Assembly: GCA_903878125.1 (NCBI GenBank)
Contig: CAIRGS010000127.1
Span: forward strand, 1-64,000
Direction: 5' to 3'
Length of the DNA: 64,000 nt
From: an uncultured Nitrosomonadales bacterium
Lineage (GTDB): Bacteria; Pseudomonadota; Gammaproteobacteria; Burkholderiales; Gallionellaceae
Positions 20,399-29,942 of the stretch are shown here, piece by piece. Each line of letters opens with the position of its first letter. Position 1 is the stretch's first letter. Below the pieces are notes generated by a model. The model was given only the letters and a program-made list of their open reading frames with translations. It was not told where the DNA came from and did no database searches. The position numbers were made by a program, and so were the translations under genes.

Positions 20399-20595
20399 TG
20401 GATAGGCAAGCGTCCATTGCCTTGGATGACGCGACGGATAGCGGGATGATGCCCCTCACAATCTATGCCATCTTCCATGAATCAATGGGTGACCCTATTG
20501 AAATAGTGATGCTTAACAATGCTTGCCGATATAGGCGACATTGCTGGCTTATGAAAATTTTTTCTATACAGCGTTAGGCAGATCATTAGTCGGCC

Positions 20596-21207
20596 ATGAA
20601 TCACGATCTCGCAATCAATATTGACTATTGGGCAGTTCAAGAGGGGAAGAATAATCTATGGCAGCTGGCCGGCATAGCGGAGTTCCAGAATGACCTCAAC
20701 CAAGAGTATGTCTCTCGCATACACGGGCGGCCTGGCGATCTTGGTGGCGGGCTCTACGAGTTTGCGATTCAAGTCATCGCCAACATTTCAATTCAAGATG
20801 TCGCGAAACTGATTACTGACGGCATTGCCTTTGACCTATTGAAGTCGGGAACCAAGTCCTTCGTGCTGCGCCCATTCCTTGCTGCCTACGAAAAATTGAA
20901 GGCACGAAACACTGAACGTGAAATTGATATTCATGAAATCAGATTCATGTTCAATGACGCCGAAGTTGTCGTCAGCAAGATATGCGACAACTCAATCTAT
21001 GAGAGTCTTGGCGAAATCTTTCAGGTTTTGGCGCGCGACTTCGACTGCCTTCGGAATGGGGACGGCGAATACCCCTACACGATTCAAATCCCTGTTTTCG
21101 AAGACCCCGAAAAGACACTCTGTCAATTCAGAGTTCTTCTCGACGTCGATGAAACTATTGAAGGAATTTCCATCGCCAACTACATGGAATACTGGGGCAT
21201 CTACTAG
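20596..21207 (+). CDS. hypothetical protein (203 aa)
   Basis: Long acidic ORF with protein-like composition, no family recognised; begins 17 bp after a GTTAGGC motif. Confidence 0.6.
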   Translation: MNHDLAINIDYWAVQEGKNNLWQLAGIAEFQNDLNQEYVSRIHGRPGDLGGGLYEFAIQVIANISIQDVAKLITDGIAFDLLKSGTKSFVLRPFLAAYEKLKARNTEREIDIHEIRFMFNDAEVVVSKICDNSIYESLGEIFQVLARDFDCLRNGDGEYPYTIQIPVFEDPEKTLCQFRVLLDVDETIEGISIANYMEYWGIY

Positions 21208-21343
21208 GATTTCGAGCGCGCGTCACGAATATTTGATGTGAAGAGAAAGCTGTTAATTGACTCTAACTTTCTAACCATTGATCGCTACTGACAGGAGTGG
21301 GAACGTGACCATAAGCGCAAAGAATCCACTTAACCGACAGTAA

Positions 21344-21393
21344 GCGTAGCCTGGGCTACGCGTAGGTTGGCGCTGAGCTTGTGAATCCCAACA
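21344..21393. repeat. small palindromic intergenic repeat
   Basis: GCGTAGCC-TG-GGCTACGC palindrome followed by TAGGTTGGCGCTGAGCTTGTGAATCCCAACA. Confidence 0.55.
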
Positions 21394-21469
21394 TTCCGCC
21401 CTCACCATAACTATCTACTCCATCGCCCATTTCCCACCCCAAGTCGATACCACCATCCCCCGCTCTAAA

Positions 21470-21533
21470 TCAATCGGTAGAGTAGAGAACAGGCTCTCGC
21501 CGCCCTCCCTCATCAAACCGTGCATGCGCTATT
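21470..21533 (-). pseudogene. truncated group II intron 3' end (domain V/VI-like remnant)
   Basis: Reverse complement reads GCGCATGCACGGTTTGATGAGGGAGGGCGGCGAGAGCCTGTTCTCTACTCTACC, resembling the domain V 3' strand plus 3' terminus of bacterial group II introns; no RT ORF present. Confidence 0.55.
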
Positions 21534-21561
21534 AATAAATCAAAGAGCAATAAGCTTTAGG

Positions 21562-23340
21562 TCACTCTTCTTCTTGCTGCTGTAGAGCCCACATTTGCGC
21601 ATATACGCCCTGTTTCGCCAGCAACTCACGGTGCGTACCACGCTCAATAATGCGCCCGCCATCCATTACCAATATCTGGTGTGAGTCCACGATGGTGGAC
21701 AGGCGATGAGCGATAACCAGTGTGGTTCGATTATGTGCAACATTGCGCAATTCATGCTGAATCACCTTCTCGGATTTTGAGTCCAGCGCCGAAGTCGCCT
21801 CGTCAAAAATCAGGATGGCAGGATTTTTGAGGATAGCGCGTGCAATCGCCACACGCTGTTTCTCTCCACCGGACAACTTCAATCCACGCTCGCCCACCAT
21901 AGTGTCGTAGCCATCCGGTAACGATGTTATAAAAGCGTGAATATGGGCCGATTGCGCTGCATGCAATATTTCTTCACGCGAGGCTTCAGGGCGGCCATAA
22001 GCTATATTGTAATAAATGCTATCGTTAAACAGCACGGTGTCTTGCGGCACGATGCCAATCGCGGCGCGCAAGCTAGCCTGTGTCACCTTGCGAATGTCCT
22101 GATTGTCTATCAGGATGCGTCCTGAATTTACATCATAAAAACGGAACAGCAACCGTGACAAGGTAGATTTGCCCGCTCCGCTTGAACCCACCACGGCGAC
22201 CGTGTGTCCAGACGGAATATCAAAACTGATATCGAATAAAATCTGTCGCTTTGGTTCGTAAGAGAAACATACTTGCTCAAAATGTACTGCTGCTTGATCA
22301 ACCTTCAGCGCAACCGCATTTGGCGCATCTTCTATCTCACGGTTTTCATCGAGCAGGCGGAACATTTTTTCCATGTCCACCAGAGAGTGCTTGATCTCGC
22401 GATAGACAAAGCCAAGGAAATGCAGTGGCATATAAAGCTGCAACATGAAGACGTTGATTAGAACCAGGTCGCCTATGGTCAGCTCTCCTTTTACCACGCC
22501 ATTCGATGCCAGCAGCATCAGCGCGGTCATGCCGATGGCAATAATAGCGCTCTGCCCGGCATTCAACGTTGCCAGCGAAGTCTGATTCTGCACTGCCGAG
22601 GTTTCCCACTTGCTCATGTGTTCATCGTAGCGTCGTGCTTCGTAGTCCTCGTTACCAAAATATTTTACCGTTTCATAGTTGAGCAGGCTGTCTATGGCGC
22701 GTGTGTTTGCCTTTGAATCCATATCATTCATGGTACGGCGAAATATCATGCGCCACTCGGTAATGAATAAGGTAAAGGTGATATACACAATTAGCGTGAT
22801 GAAAGTGATAACCGCGAACCACGCGTTGTATTTATAAAACAGGATGCCTGCAACCAGGCCGATTTCCAGCAGCGTCGGCAGAATGCTGAACAGCATAAAA
22901 TTGAGTAAGAAGCTGATCCCTTTCGTACCCCGCTCAATATCGCGCGATACGCCACCCGTCTGTCGCTCTAGATGGAAGCGCAGACTTAAGCTATGCAGAT
23001 GAACGAACAATTTGAGTGCTACGCGCCGTATGGCACGCTGGGTTACTTTGGCAAAGACTGCGTCGCGCAACTCGCCAAACAGTGTGCTGAAAAGCCGTAA
23101 CAAGCCATAGCCAACCACGAGTGACACTGGCACCAACAACATTGCCTGTGGCTTACCCAGAGTATCCACGATTTCCTTGAGCAACAGTGGTACCGTCACG
23201 TTAGCCAGTTTGGCCAGCACCAGCAGCAACAACGCCAGCACAACACGACCCTTGAATTCCATCAGGTAAGGCAGAAGGGTGCGAATGATATTCCAATCGC
23301 CATGAGGCGCAGGGGTAGAGGAAGCAGGACGAGGGCGCAT
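21562..23340 (-). CDS. ABC transporter, fused permease/ATPase (Atm1/HMT1-like)
   Basis: 592 aa; GSSGAGKSTLSRLLFRFYD, LSGGEKQRVAIARAILKNP, FDEATSALDS; RRTMNDMDSKANTRAIDSLLNYETVKYFGNEDYEARRYD typical of Atm1. Confidence 0.92.
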   Translation of the reverse strand: MRPRPASSTPAPHGDWNIIRTLLPYLMEFKGRVVLALLLLVLAKLANVTVPLLLKEIVDTLGKPQAMLLVPVSLVVGYGLLRLFSTLFGELRDAVFAKVTQRAIRRVALKLFVHLHSLSLRFHLERQTGGVSRDIERGTKGISFLLNFMLFSILPTLLEIGLVAGILFYKYNAWFAVITFITLIVYITFTLFITEWRMIFRRTMNDMDSKANTRAIDSLLNYETVKYFGNEDYEARRYDEHMSKWETSAVQNQTSLATLNAGQSAIIAIGMTALMLLASNGVVKGELTIGDLVLINVFMLQLYMPLHFLGFVYREIKHSLVDMEKMFRLLDENREIEDAPNAVALKVDQAAVHFEQVCFSYEPKRQILFDISFDIPSGHTVAVVGSSGAGKSTLSRLLFRFYDVNSGRILIDNQDIRKVTQASLRAAIGIVPQDTVLFNDSIYYNIAYGRPEASREEILHAAQSAHIHAFITSLPDGYDTMVGERGLKLSGGEKQRVAIARAILKNPAILIFDEATSALDSKSEKVIQHELRNVAHNRTTLVIAHRLSTIVDSHQILVMDGGRIIERGTHRELLAKQGVYAQMWALQQQEEE

Positions 23341-23541
23341 TATGGTGTGAAAAAATGGGTAGACGGCATTATAGCCGCGTCACGCAATGCACGTTTCCAC
23401 AATAAAATTGTGCGAGTGGCTAGAGTGTAGCGGCATCTATTTCAAGCGGAAGCGCAGTTGTCTCGTCTGCATGCGAGCATGTATCTCGGCAAGACGGCGG
23501 GTTCCGCTGTCAGCGCCCAAACAAGTGAAGCAAACTATTTA

Positions 23542-26205
23542 TTACTGCCTCTTCTGGAATAGGTGCGATCCTGCCTTGCGGGCTTCGTCCAACAGCAGCA
23601 CGCTGGAAGCCACGGCAACGGCTTTGAGCCAATCGACCGGCTCGAGTGCAGCCGTACCGAACACGCTTTGTGCCGGCGGCCAATGCACTACAAGAACTTG
23701 TAATGCCAGAACGCATACGAGCGACAGCCACAGTTTGCCATTGCGGAAGAAATGCGTATTGAAGGCGCTGCCGGTTTCGGCGCGTGCATTGAACACGTTG
23801 AAGAACTGGAACAATACGAAAGTGGTAAAGGCCAGGGTCAGGGCATAAGTTTGGCCATGCGTTTCCAAACCTTGCCGGAACAGGTAAAGCGTTCCAACCA
23901 TCATGATCGCCCCATACAGCGCCAGCTTGGCGAGGCGCGGACCGGTGAGTATCTGCGCTGCCTGGCGGCGCGGATACTCACGCATGATGCCGTCGCGTGG
24001 CGGCTCCACCCCCAGCGTCATCGCGGGTGGGCCGTCCATGATGATGTTGATCCACAGCAATTGGATCGCGGTGAAGGGTGCGGGCAGACCCAACAGCGTG
24101 GCGACGAGCACGGTGAGGATGGCGCCGATGTTGGTGGAAAGCTGGAAGCGCACAAATTTGACGATGTTTTCATAGATCACGCGGCCTTCTTCCACAGCTT
24201 TGACGATGGTGGCGAAGTTGTCGTCGATCAGCACCATGACGGCCGCCTCCTTGGTAACCGCCGTGCCGGTGATGCCCATCGCCACGCCGATGTCGGCGGC
24301 CTTCAGTGCAGGCGCATCGTTCACGCCATCACCGGTCATGGCAACGACGTGACCGTCATCTTGCAGCGCCCTGACGATTTTCACCTTATGCTCGGGGGCG
24401 ACGCGGGCAAACACGGAAATGCCGTCTATGCGGCGGGACAGTTCGGCCTCGCTCATGGCGTCGAGTTCCCGCCCTTCGATCACCTCGCCGGCAAGCCCCA
24501 ACTCGCGACCGATGGCAGCAGCAGTCACTTTGTGGTCGCCGGTGATCATCTTGACCTGGATGCCGGCTCCGGCGCAGCGGGCAATGGCGGCCTTCGCCTC
24601 GGGCCGTGGCGGATCCATGAGCCCAGCCAATCCAAGAAAAGTCCAACCCTCTGCCCATGCCCACAGATCGCCCGCCGGGTCGAAATCGGTACTGGGGATG
24701 ATCTTGCGTGCCACTGCCAGCACACGCAGCGCCTGAGCAGCGAAATGCTCGTTCTCGGCCTCGATGGCAGCGTGCGCCGCCGCGTCCAAGTGATGTTCGC
24801 CATCCTCCGCCAAACTATGAGTAGCGCGCGCCAGTAACACATCGGGCGCGCCCTTGATGAACATCTCTACCGTTGCGCCAGCATGGTGAAAAGTCGCCAT
24901 GAACTTGTGGGCTGAATCGAAAGGAATCTCGGCGATGCGCGGTTGCTCTTCCTGCTCCGCCTCCGGATCGAGACCACCTTTCTGCGCCAGCACCCACAAC
25001 GCACCCTCGGTGGGGTCACCGATCAGCTGCCCGTTGCGCACGCGCGAATCGGTGCAGAGCATCATTGGCAGCAAGAAGGGACGCAGATCACTATCACTCT
25101 CAAAGGCAATCCTGCCGTCCGATGCATAGCCCTCGCCACTGACCGAAAAACGCCGCCCGGCGAACCAGCCGGTACGCGCGGTCATCTGGTTCAAGGTGAG
25201 GGTACCGGTCTTGTCCGAACAGATTACCGTGGTGGAGCCCAGCGTTTCCACGGCAGATAGTTTCTTGAGGATGGCCCGGTTCTGCGCCATGCGCCACATG
25301 CCGATGGACAACGTCACCGTCACCACCGCCGGCAGTCCTTCGGGAATGGCAGCTACAGCCAACGCCACCGCAGTCATCGCGGCCTCAGTCCAGGGTAGGC
25401 CGCGCGCATAATCGAACGCAAAGATGACACTCACCACCATGCTCGCAATCACCGCCAGTTTTTTTCCCAGCGTGTCGAGCTGTTTTTGCAGCGGGGTTTC
25501 CGATTCCCCGGTGCTGGCGATCATGCCGGCGAGCTTGCCCATTTCAGTGGACATGCCGGTGGATGTCACCAGCATTTCGGCGCGACCGCGCGTAACCACC
25601 GTGTTCATGTAGAGCAGGTTGACGCGGTCGCCCAAGGATAGCTCGGCCTTGTTCAACGCCGCTACCGACTTGCCGACAGCATGGGATTCGCCGGTCAGCG
25701 CTGCTTCCTCGATTTCGAGACTATGCGCTGCCAGCAGGCGGCCATCGGCGGGGACGCGATCGCCCGCTTCGAGCAGCACGATATCGCCGGGCACTAACTG
25801 TACGGCATCTATTTCTTCAATGCGCGCGTTGCGGCGCACTCGTGCACGCGCCGCCAGCATGCCCTTTAACGCTGCCAACGTTCGTTCCGCCCGATACTCC
25901 TGATAAAACCCCAGACTGGCGTTGAAAAATACCACGACCAGAATCACCACTGCGTCCTTGATGTCGCTGACCGCCCAGGCCAGAGTGGCAGCGAATAGCA
26001 ACACAATCACCAGCAAATTTCTGAATTGGTCGAGAAATTTCAGCCAGACAGGGCGAGGTGTGGCCTCGATCAGCCTGTTTTCGCCGAAGCGAGCAAGGCG
26101 GGCAGCAGCCTCGCCTTCTTCCAACCCGCACCCAGGATCAACTTCCAGCGTTGCAGCCGCGATTTCAGGCGACAACGTGTACCAGAGGTGCTTGCTATTG
26201 TCCAT
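23542..26205 (-). CDS. cation-translocating P-type ATPase (P2A, Ca2+-type)
   Basis: ICSDKTGTLTLNQMT phosphorylation site; TGDGVNDAPALKAADIGVAMG; 887 aa. Confidence 0.93.
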   Translation of the reverse strand: MDNSKHLWYTLSPEIAAATLEVDPGCGLEEGEAAARLARFGENRLIEATPRPVWLKFLDQFRNLLVIVLLFAATLAWAVSDIKDAVVILVVVFFNASLGFYQEYRAERTLAALKGMLAARARVRRNARIEEIDAVQLVPGDIVLLEAGDRVPADGRLLAAHSLEIEEAALTGESHAVGKSVAALNKAELSLGDRVNLLYMNTVVTRGRAEMLVTSTGMSTEMGKLAGMIASTGESETPLQKQLDTLGKKLAVIASMVVSVIFAFDYARGLPWTEAAMTAVALAVAAIPEGLPAVVTVTLSIGMWRMAQNRAILKKLSAVETLGSTTVICSDKTGTLTLNQMTARTGWFAGRRFSVSGEGYASDGRIAFESDSDLRPFLLPMMLCTDSRVRNGQLIGDPTEGALWVLAQKGGLDPEAEQEEQPRIAEIPFDSAHKFMATFHHAGATVEMFIKGAPDVLLARATHSLAEDGEHHLDAAAHAAIEAENEHFAAQALRVLAVARKIIPSTDFDPAGDLWAWAEGWTFLGLAGLMDPPRPEAKAAIARCAGAGIQVKMITGDHKVTAAAIGRELGLAGEVIEGRELDAMSEAELSRRIDGISVFARVAPEHKVKIVRALQDDGHVVAMTGDGVNDAPALKAADIGVAMGITGTAVTKEAAVMVLIDDNFATIVKAVEEGRVIYENIVKFVRFQLSTNIGAILTVLVATLLGLPAPFTAIQLLWINIIMDGPPAMTLGVEPPRDGIMREYPRRQAAQILTGPRLAKLALYGAIMMVGTLYLFRQGLETHGQTYALTLAFTTFVLFQFFNVFNARAETGSAFNTHFFRNGKLWLSLVCVLALQVLVVHWPPAQSVFGTAALEPVDWLKAVAVASSVLLLDEARKAGSHLFQKRQ

Positions 26206-27199
26206 GATGAAAGAGACTCCAGGTGTTGAGTATATACAGCATGAACAGCCCCAGGCTCACCCAGGTAAGTCCCAGCACGGAGCGTCCTTGCGGACGGAAA
26301 ATAAAACCAGCAGTTACCATGGCGCTCATCATCACCGCAGTGAATGCGGTCAGCGCGTGGCTGGCATCGACGTGCGCAAGCAGAGTGCCATTGGAGTAGA
26401 AAATATCATCTACCGACAGAATAACGATGTCAAACAAGTTGCTACCTAGCAGGTTGGCAATGGCCATGTCCAGCGCTCCAATCCGCATTGCCGAGATGGT
26501 GACTGCCGCTTCAGGGGCGGAGGTTACCGCCGCCACCAGCAAGGTTCCGACAAAACTTTGCCCCCAACCCATCAAGTCAGAAATGTCCTTGGCGACAAAC
26601 GGCAGCCAGGAACCCGCTATCACAATTGCTGTAGCCGCCAGCGCGTAACCCTTGACGGCACTGCCCAGCATTACATCAGGATAACGCTCGGCGGATACCT
26701 CGGTGTACACGGACAAGGTGCGGCGTTCGTAGCTGTAAACGGCGCGCATCGCAACGATGTAGACCAGCACGATGAACGGAGAGTAAAGCCCCACATGTCC
26801 CAATGCCGGGCTCATCCCCGCCTGATCCAGCAGCAGGCTGAAGCCTGCGAAAGCGATCAGTATCGTACCCAGTGAAGCCGACAGGATATGCCCTTGAGCG
26901 GAGCGGCTATACAGGGTCTCGCGTCGATACAGCGCATCCAGTATTACCAGAATAAAGAGATTAAACACCGAGCTGCCCAGCACATCTCCGACGGCGATGT
27001 TAGGCGCGTTGGCGAACGTGACGGCGGAAATGCCAGTCACTAACTCAGGCAGCGAGGTGGCAGTAGACAGCAGGATGAGACCGACCCAAGAGGCAGACAT
27101 GCCGGTTTTTTCGGCGATGATGTCTCCATAGCGGGAAAGAAAATAGCCCGCGTAGCCGATGACGGCGAGACAAAGCAGAAGTTGCAACCAGAGCAGCAT
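26195..27199 (-). CDS. sodium/calcium exchanger family antiporter
   Basis: Two NCX alpha-repeat-like segments (LLSTATSLPELVTGISA ... GTLLVAAVTSAPEAAVTISA); start likely Met at 27199; overlaps P-type ATPase start by 11 bp. Confidence 0.88.
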   Translation of the reverse strand: MLLWLQLLLCLAVIGYAGYFLSRYGDIIAEKTGMSASWVGLILLSTATSLPELVTGISAVTFANAPNIAVGDVLGSSVFNLFILVILDALYRRETLYSRSAQGHILSASLGTILIAFAGFSLLLDQAGMSPALGHVGLYSPFIVLVYIVAMRAVYSYERRTLSVYTEVSAERYPDVMLGSAVKGYALAATAIVIAGSWLPFVAKDISDLMGWGQSFVGTLLVAAVTSAPEAAVTISAMRIGALDMAIANLLGSNLFDIVILSVDDIFYSNGTLLAHVDASHALTAFTAVMMSAMVTAGFIFRPQGRSVLGLTWVSLGLFMLYILNTWSLFHHGQ

Positions 27200-27271
27200 G
27201 TCGGGACATCTCCTTGCCGGTTGGATAGCTGGATAGTACAACGAACCTGCGAATTCTTTTTCAAATTCTAA

Positions 27272-27302
27272 ATTCGTCATTCCCGTATGGGTGAGAATCC
27301 AG
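27272..27302. repeat. dRS3-like/ATTCCC..GAATCCAG small dispersed repeat remnant
   Basis: ATTCGTCATTCCCGTATGGGTGAGAATCCAG resembles the common ATTCCCGC...GGGAATCCAG repeat. Confidence 0.4.
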
Positions 27303-27616
27303 TGGCTTTATCTAAGCACTGCACAGGAATAACGTAACGGCGGCAAGTAGATCAGCAAGAGGTCATAGACGAATTGAGATCGAAAATGTGTTTGCTGACG
27401 CCGACGCTGGAATGGGTGTTTATAGAAGAGCTTATTAGTTCGATATTGCGGGAATGCGGATTTACAATTTGGCAGAAAATGCGGGCGTGGATTTTTCTAT
27501 CCACACGGCTCAAAATGCTACAAAAGATATTTTCCCCACGCAATTTCAGCCCTGTGCCAGTGACTTCTAATTACAGCAAATGGTTCTCGTATTGGCAAGA
27601 AAGATTAGACGTGCCC

Positions 27617-29770
27617 TTAGGTAGGTACGCTCTTGATCCTGGTAATGCGTATTACCTCAGGTATTTCGCGCAGACCGCGCATGACGTTGGCCAAGTGTTT
27701 GCGGTTGCTCACCTGCAAAGTAAAGTATAGTGTAGTGTAGTTACCTTCGTTGGTGAAGTGGACGTTTTCAATGTTGGATTCGGCGTCGGCAATCGCTGCT
27801 GCTGCCTTGGCCAGGACGCCGCGCTGATTAGCTACGACTAATTTAATGCTTACCTCAAAAGGTTTGTTGATGTGCTTGTCCCACACCACGTCCAGCCATT
27901 TGTCCATGCCGCCACGTCCCTTGCATAGCACGGGACAATCATGTGTATGAACTACCAATCCTTGGCCTTTCTTGATAATGCCAATGATAGGGTCTCCTGG
28001 AATGGGGCGACAGCATTTAGCGAACTGTACCGCCATACCTTCCGTGCCAAGGATAGTGATTACGCTGTTGAGTGTGGGATGATCTTGTGTACCAGCCTCT
28101 CCGATACGTGCAAGCTGACGCGCAATAACCATGTTGAGGCGGCGTCCTAGAGCAATGTCAGCGAAAATTTCTTCGCGCGATTTTGCACCGGCATCCTTAA
28201 GTAACTTTTCCCACCGGCTGCTATCAATGTCCTGCTTCTTAATTCCAAGTGAAGTTAGAGCTTGGTTCAGCAGGCGTTCCCCCAGCGCGGAGGATTCGTC
28301 AAAGTGCATCGTTTTGAGTGCATGACGAATCTGGCTGCGTGCCTTGCTGGTGACTACATAGCCAAGCCATGCAGGATTTGGGTGAGCATGCGTCGCAGTG
28401 ATTATTTCCACGCGGTCACCATTTTTCATCTCAACACGTAATGGTGCTAGCTCAAAATTCACTTTTACAGCCACACAGCGATTGCCAATATCGGTATGCA
28501 CGCTATAAGCAAAATCCACAGCCGTTGCGCCACGTGGCAGCGCGAGAATTTTGCCTTTAGGAGTAAACACGTAAACTTCATCCGGGAATAGATCCACCTT
28601 CAGGTGTTCAAGGAACTCCACCGAATCTCCGCTCTGGCTTAAGCTTTCCAATAAACTTTGCAGCCACTGGTGGGTTTTCTTGTGCAGATCATTGAATGAT
28701 GTCTGCGCGGCCTTGTATAACCAATGCGAGGCGACACCAGCCTCTGCGATTTTGTGCATTTCCTGAGTGCGAATCTGCACTTCGATAGGGGTACCGTATG
28801 GCCCAAACAGGGTGGTATGCAGCGACTGATAACCGTTCACTTTGGGGATAGCGATATAATCTTTAAATTTGCCCGGAATCGGTTTATATAGACCATGTAG
28901 CAATCCCAGCGCCAAGTAACAGGAGGGCACATCATCCACCATCACGCGGAAACCATAAATGTCCTGTACTTGGGCGAAGGCCAGCGATTTCGCCTGCATT
29001 TTCTGGTAGATGCCATATAGATGTTTTTCGCGCCCTTGTACTTGGGCAGTGACATGATGCTCTTCCAGACGCTGGCTAATGGCTTCCTGGATTTTTCCTA
29101 CAACCTCACGACGATTACCGCGTGCGACTTTGAGAGCCTTGGACAGAACTTCATAGCGTTTTGGGTAGAGATACTTGAAACCTAAATCTTCCAATTCCTG
29201 ATAGATGGCATTGAGGCCCAAGCGATTAGCAATAGGTGCATAAATTTCCATGGTCTCGCGCGCGATGCGCTCGCATTTTTCGCGAGACATTGATTTTAGC
29301 GTGCGCATGTTGTGCAGGCGGTCGGCCAGTTTAATCAGGATGACGCGCACGTCACGTGCCATCGCCAGCAGCATTTTGCGGAAATTTTCTGCCTGTGCGT
29401 CCTCTTTGGTTTGAAATTCAATCTTGTCAAGCTTACTCAAACCGTCAACCAGTTCGGCCACCGACTTGCCGAATATATTAGCTACTTCTTCATTGCTAAT
29501 ATGGGTGTCTTCCACCACGTCATGCAGTACTGCCGCCATGATGGCTTGCGCATCGAGATGCAGTGGGGTGAGAATTCGAGCGACGGCGATGGGATGTGAA
29601 ATATAGGGCTCACCGGATTTGCGTAGTTGACCTTCATGTGCTTCACTACTAAATTTAAGTGCCTCCCGGATATGTTCGACATCCTTGGGCTTCAGGTAGG
29701 CGGAGGCCTCCTGTAAGAGCATTTCGGCATCGGACATACATGCACCTCCAAAATTTAAATTTGCAAGCAT
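27617..29770 (-). CDS. spoT: bifunctional (p)ppGpp synthetase/hydrolase
   Basis: HD hydrolase LHDVVEDTHIS; RFMVDD-type synthetase YGFRVMVDD; TGS ALPRGATAVDFAYSVHT; C-terminal ACT. Confidence 0.96.
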   Translation of the reverse strand: MLANLNFGGACMSDAEMLLQEASAYLKPKDVEHIREALKFSSEAHEGQLRKSGEPYISHPIAVARILTPLHLDAQAIMAAVLHDVVEDTHISNEEVANIFGKSVAELVDGLSKLDKIEFQTKEDAQAENFRKMLLAMARDVRVILIKLADRLHNMRTLKSMSREKCERIARETMEIYAPIANRLGLNAIYQELEDLGFKYLYPKRYEVLSKALKVARGNRREVVGKIQEAISQRLEEHHVTAQVQGREKHLYGIYQKMQAKSLAFAQVQDIYGFRVMVDDVPSCYLALGLLHGLYKPIPGKFKDYIAIPKVNGYQSLHTTLFGPYGTPIEVQIRTQEMHKIAEAGVASHWLYKAAQTSFNDLHKKTHQWLQSLLESLSQSGDSVEFLEHLKVDLFPDEVYVFTPKGKILALPRGATAVDFAYSVHTDIGNRCVAVKVNFELAPLRVEMKNGDRVEIITATHAHPNPAWLGYVVTSKARSQIRHALKTMHFDESSALGERLLNQALTSLGIKKQDIDSSRWEKLLKDAGAKSREEIFADIALGRRLNMVIARQLARIGEAGTQDHPTLNSVITILGTEGMAVQFAKCCRPIPGDPIIGIIKKGQGLVVHTHDCPVLCKGRGGMDKWLDVVWDKHINKPFEVSIKLVVANQRGVLAKAAAAIADAESNIENVHFTNEGNYTTLYFTLQVSNRKHLANVMRGLREIPEVIRITRIKSVPT

Positions 29771-29942
29771 CTGCTGCGCAGATTGTCTGCTAAAGTACCC
29801 ATCTCATATGAGCTTCTTGCAAAACTATGTATTTTTTGGATCAGTAATTTGAACTTTACAAAACAAATGTCAAAGCTAATTATAACTATTTGGGATAAAG
29901 ACTAATCCATATAATTTCCTTTTTAATTTTAAGGATAGGTAG

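Noticed and set aside
20395-20577. 60-aa ORF after the second methyltransferase
   Set aside because: Overlaps the methyltransferase stop and the decayed hairpin and attC-like region; no independent support.
23752-24837. 361-aa plus-strand ORF
   Set aside because: Fully antisense to the well-supported P-type ATPase; His/Gly/Asp-rich composition typical of antisense reading frames in GC-rich genes.
27374-27730. 118-aa plus-strand ORF
   Set aside because: No recognisable family and overlaps the spoT 3' end; a different frame looks more protein-like, noted as a possible remnant.
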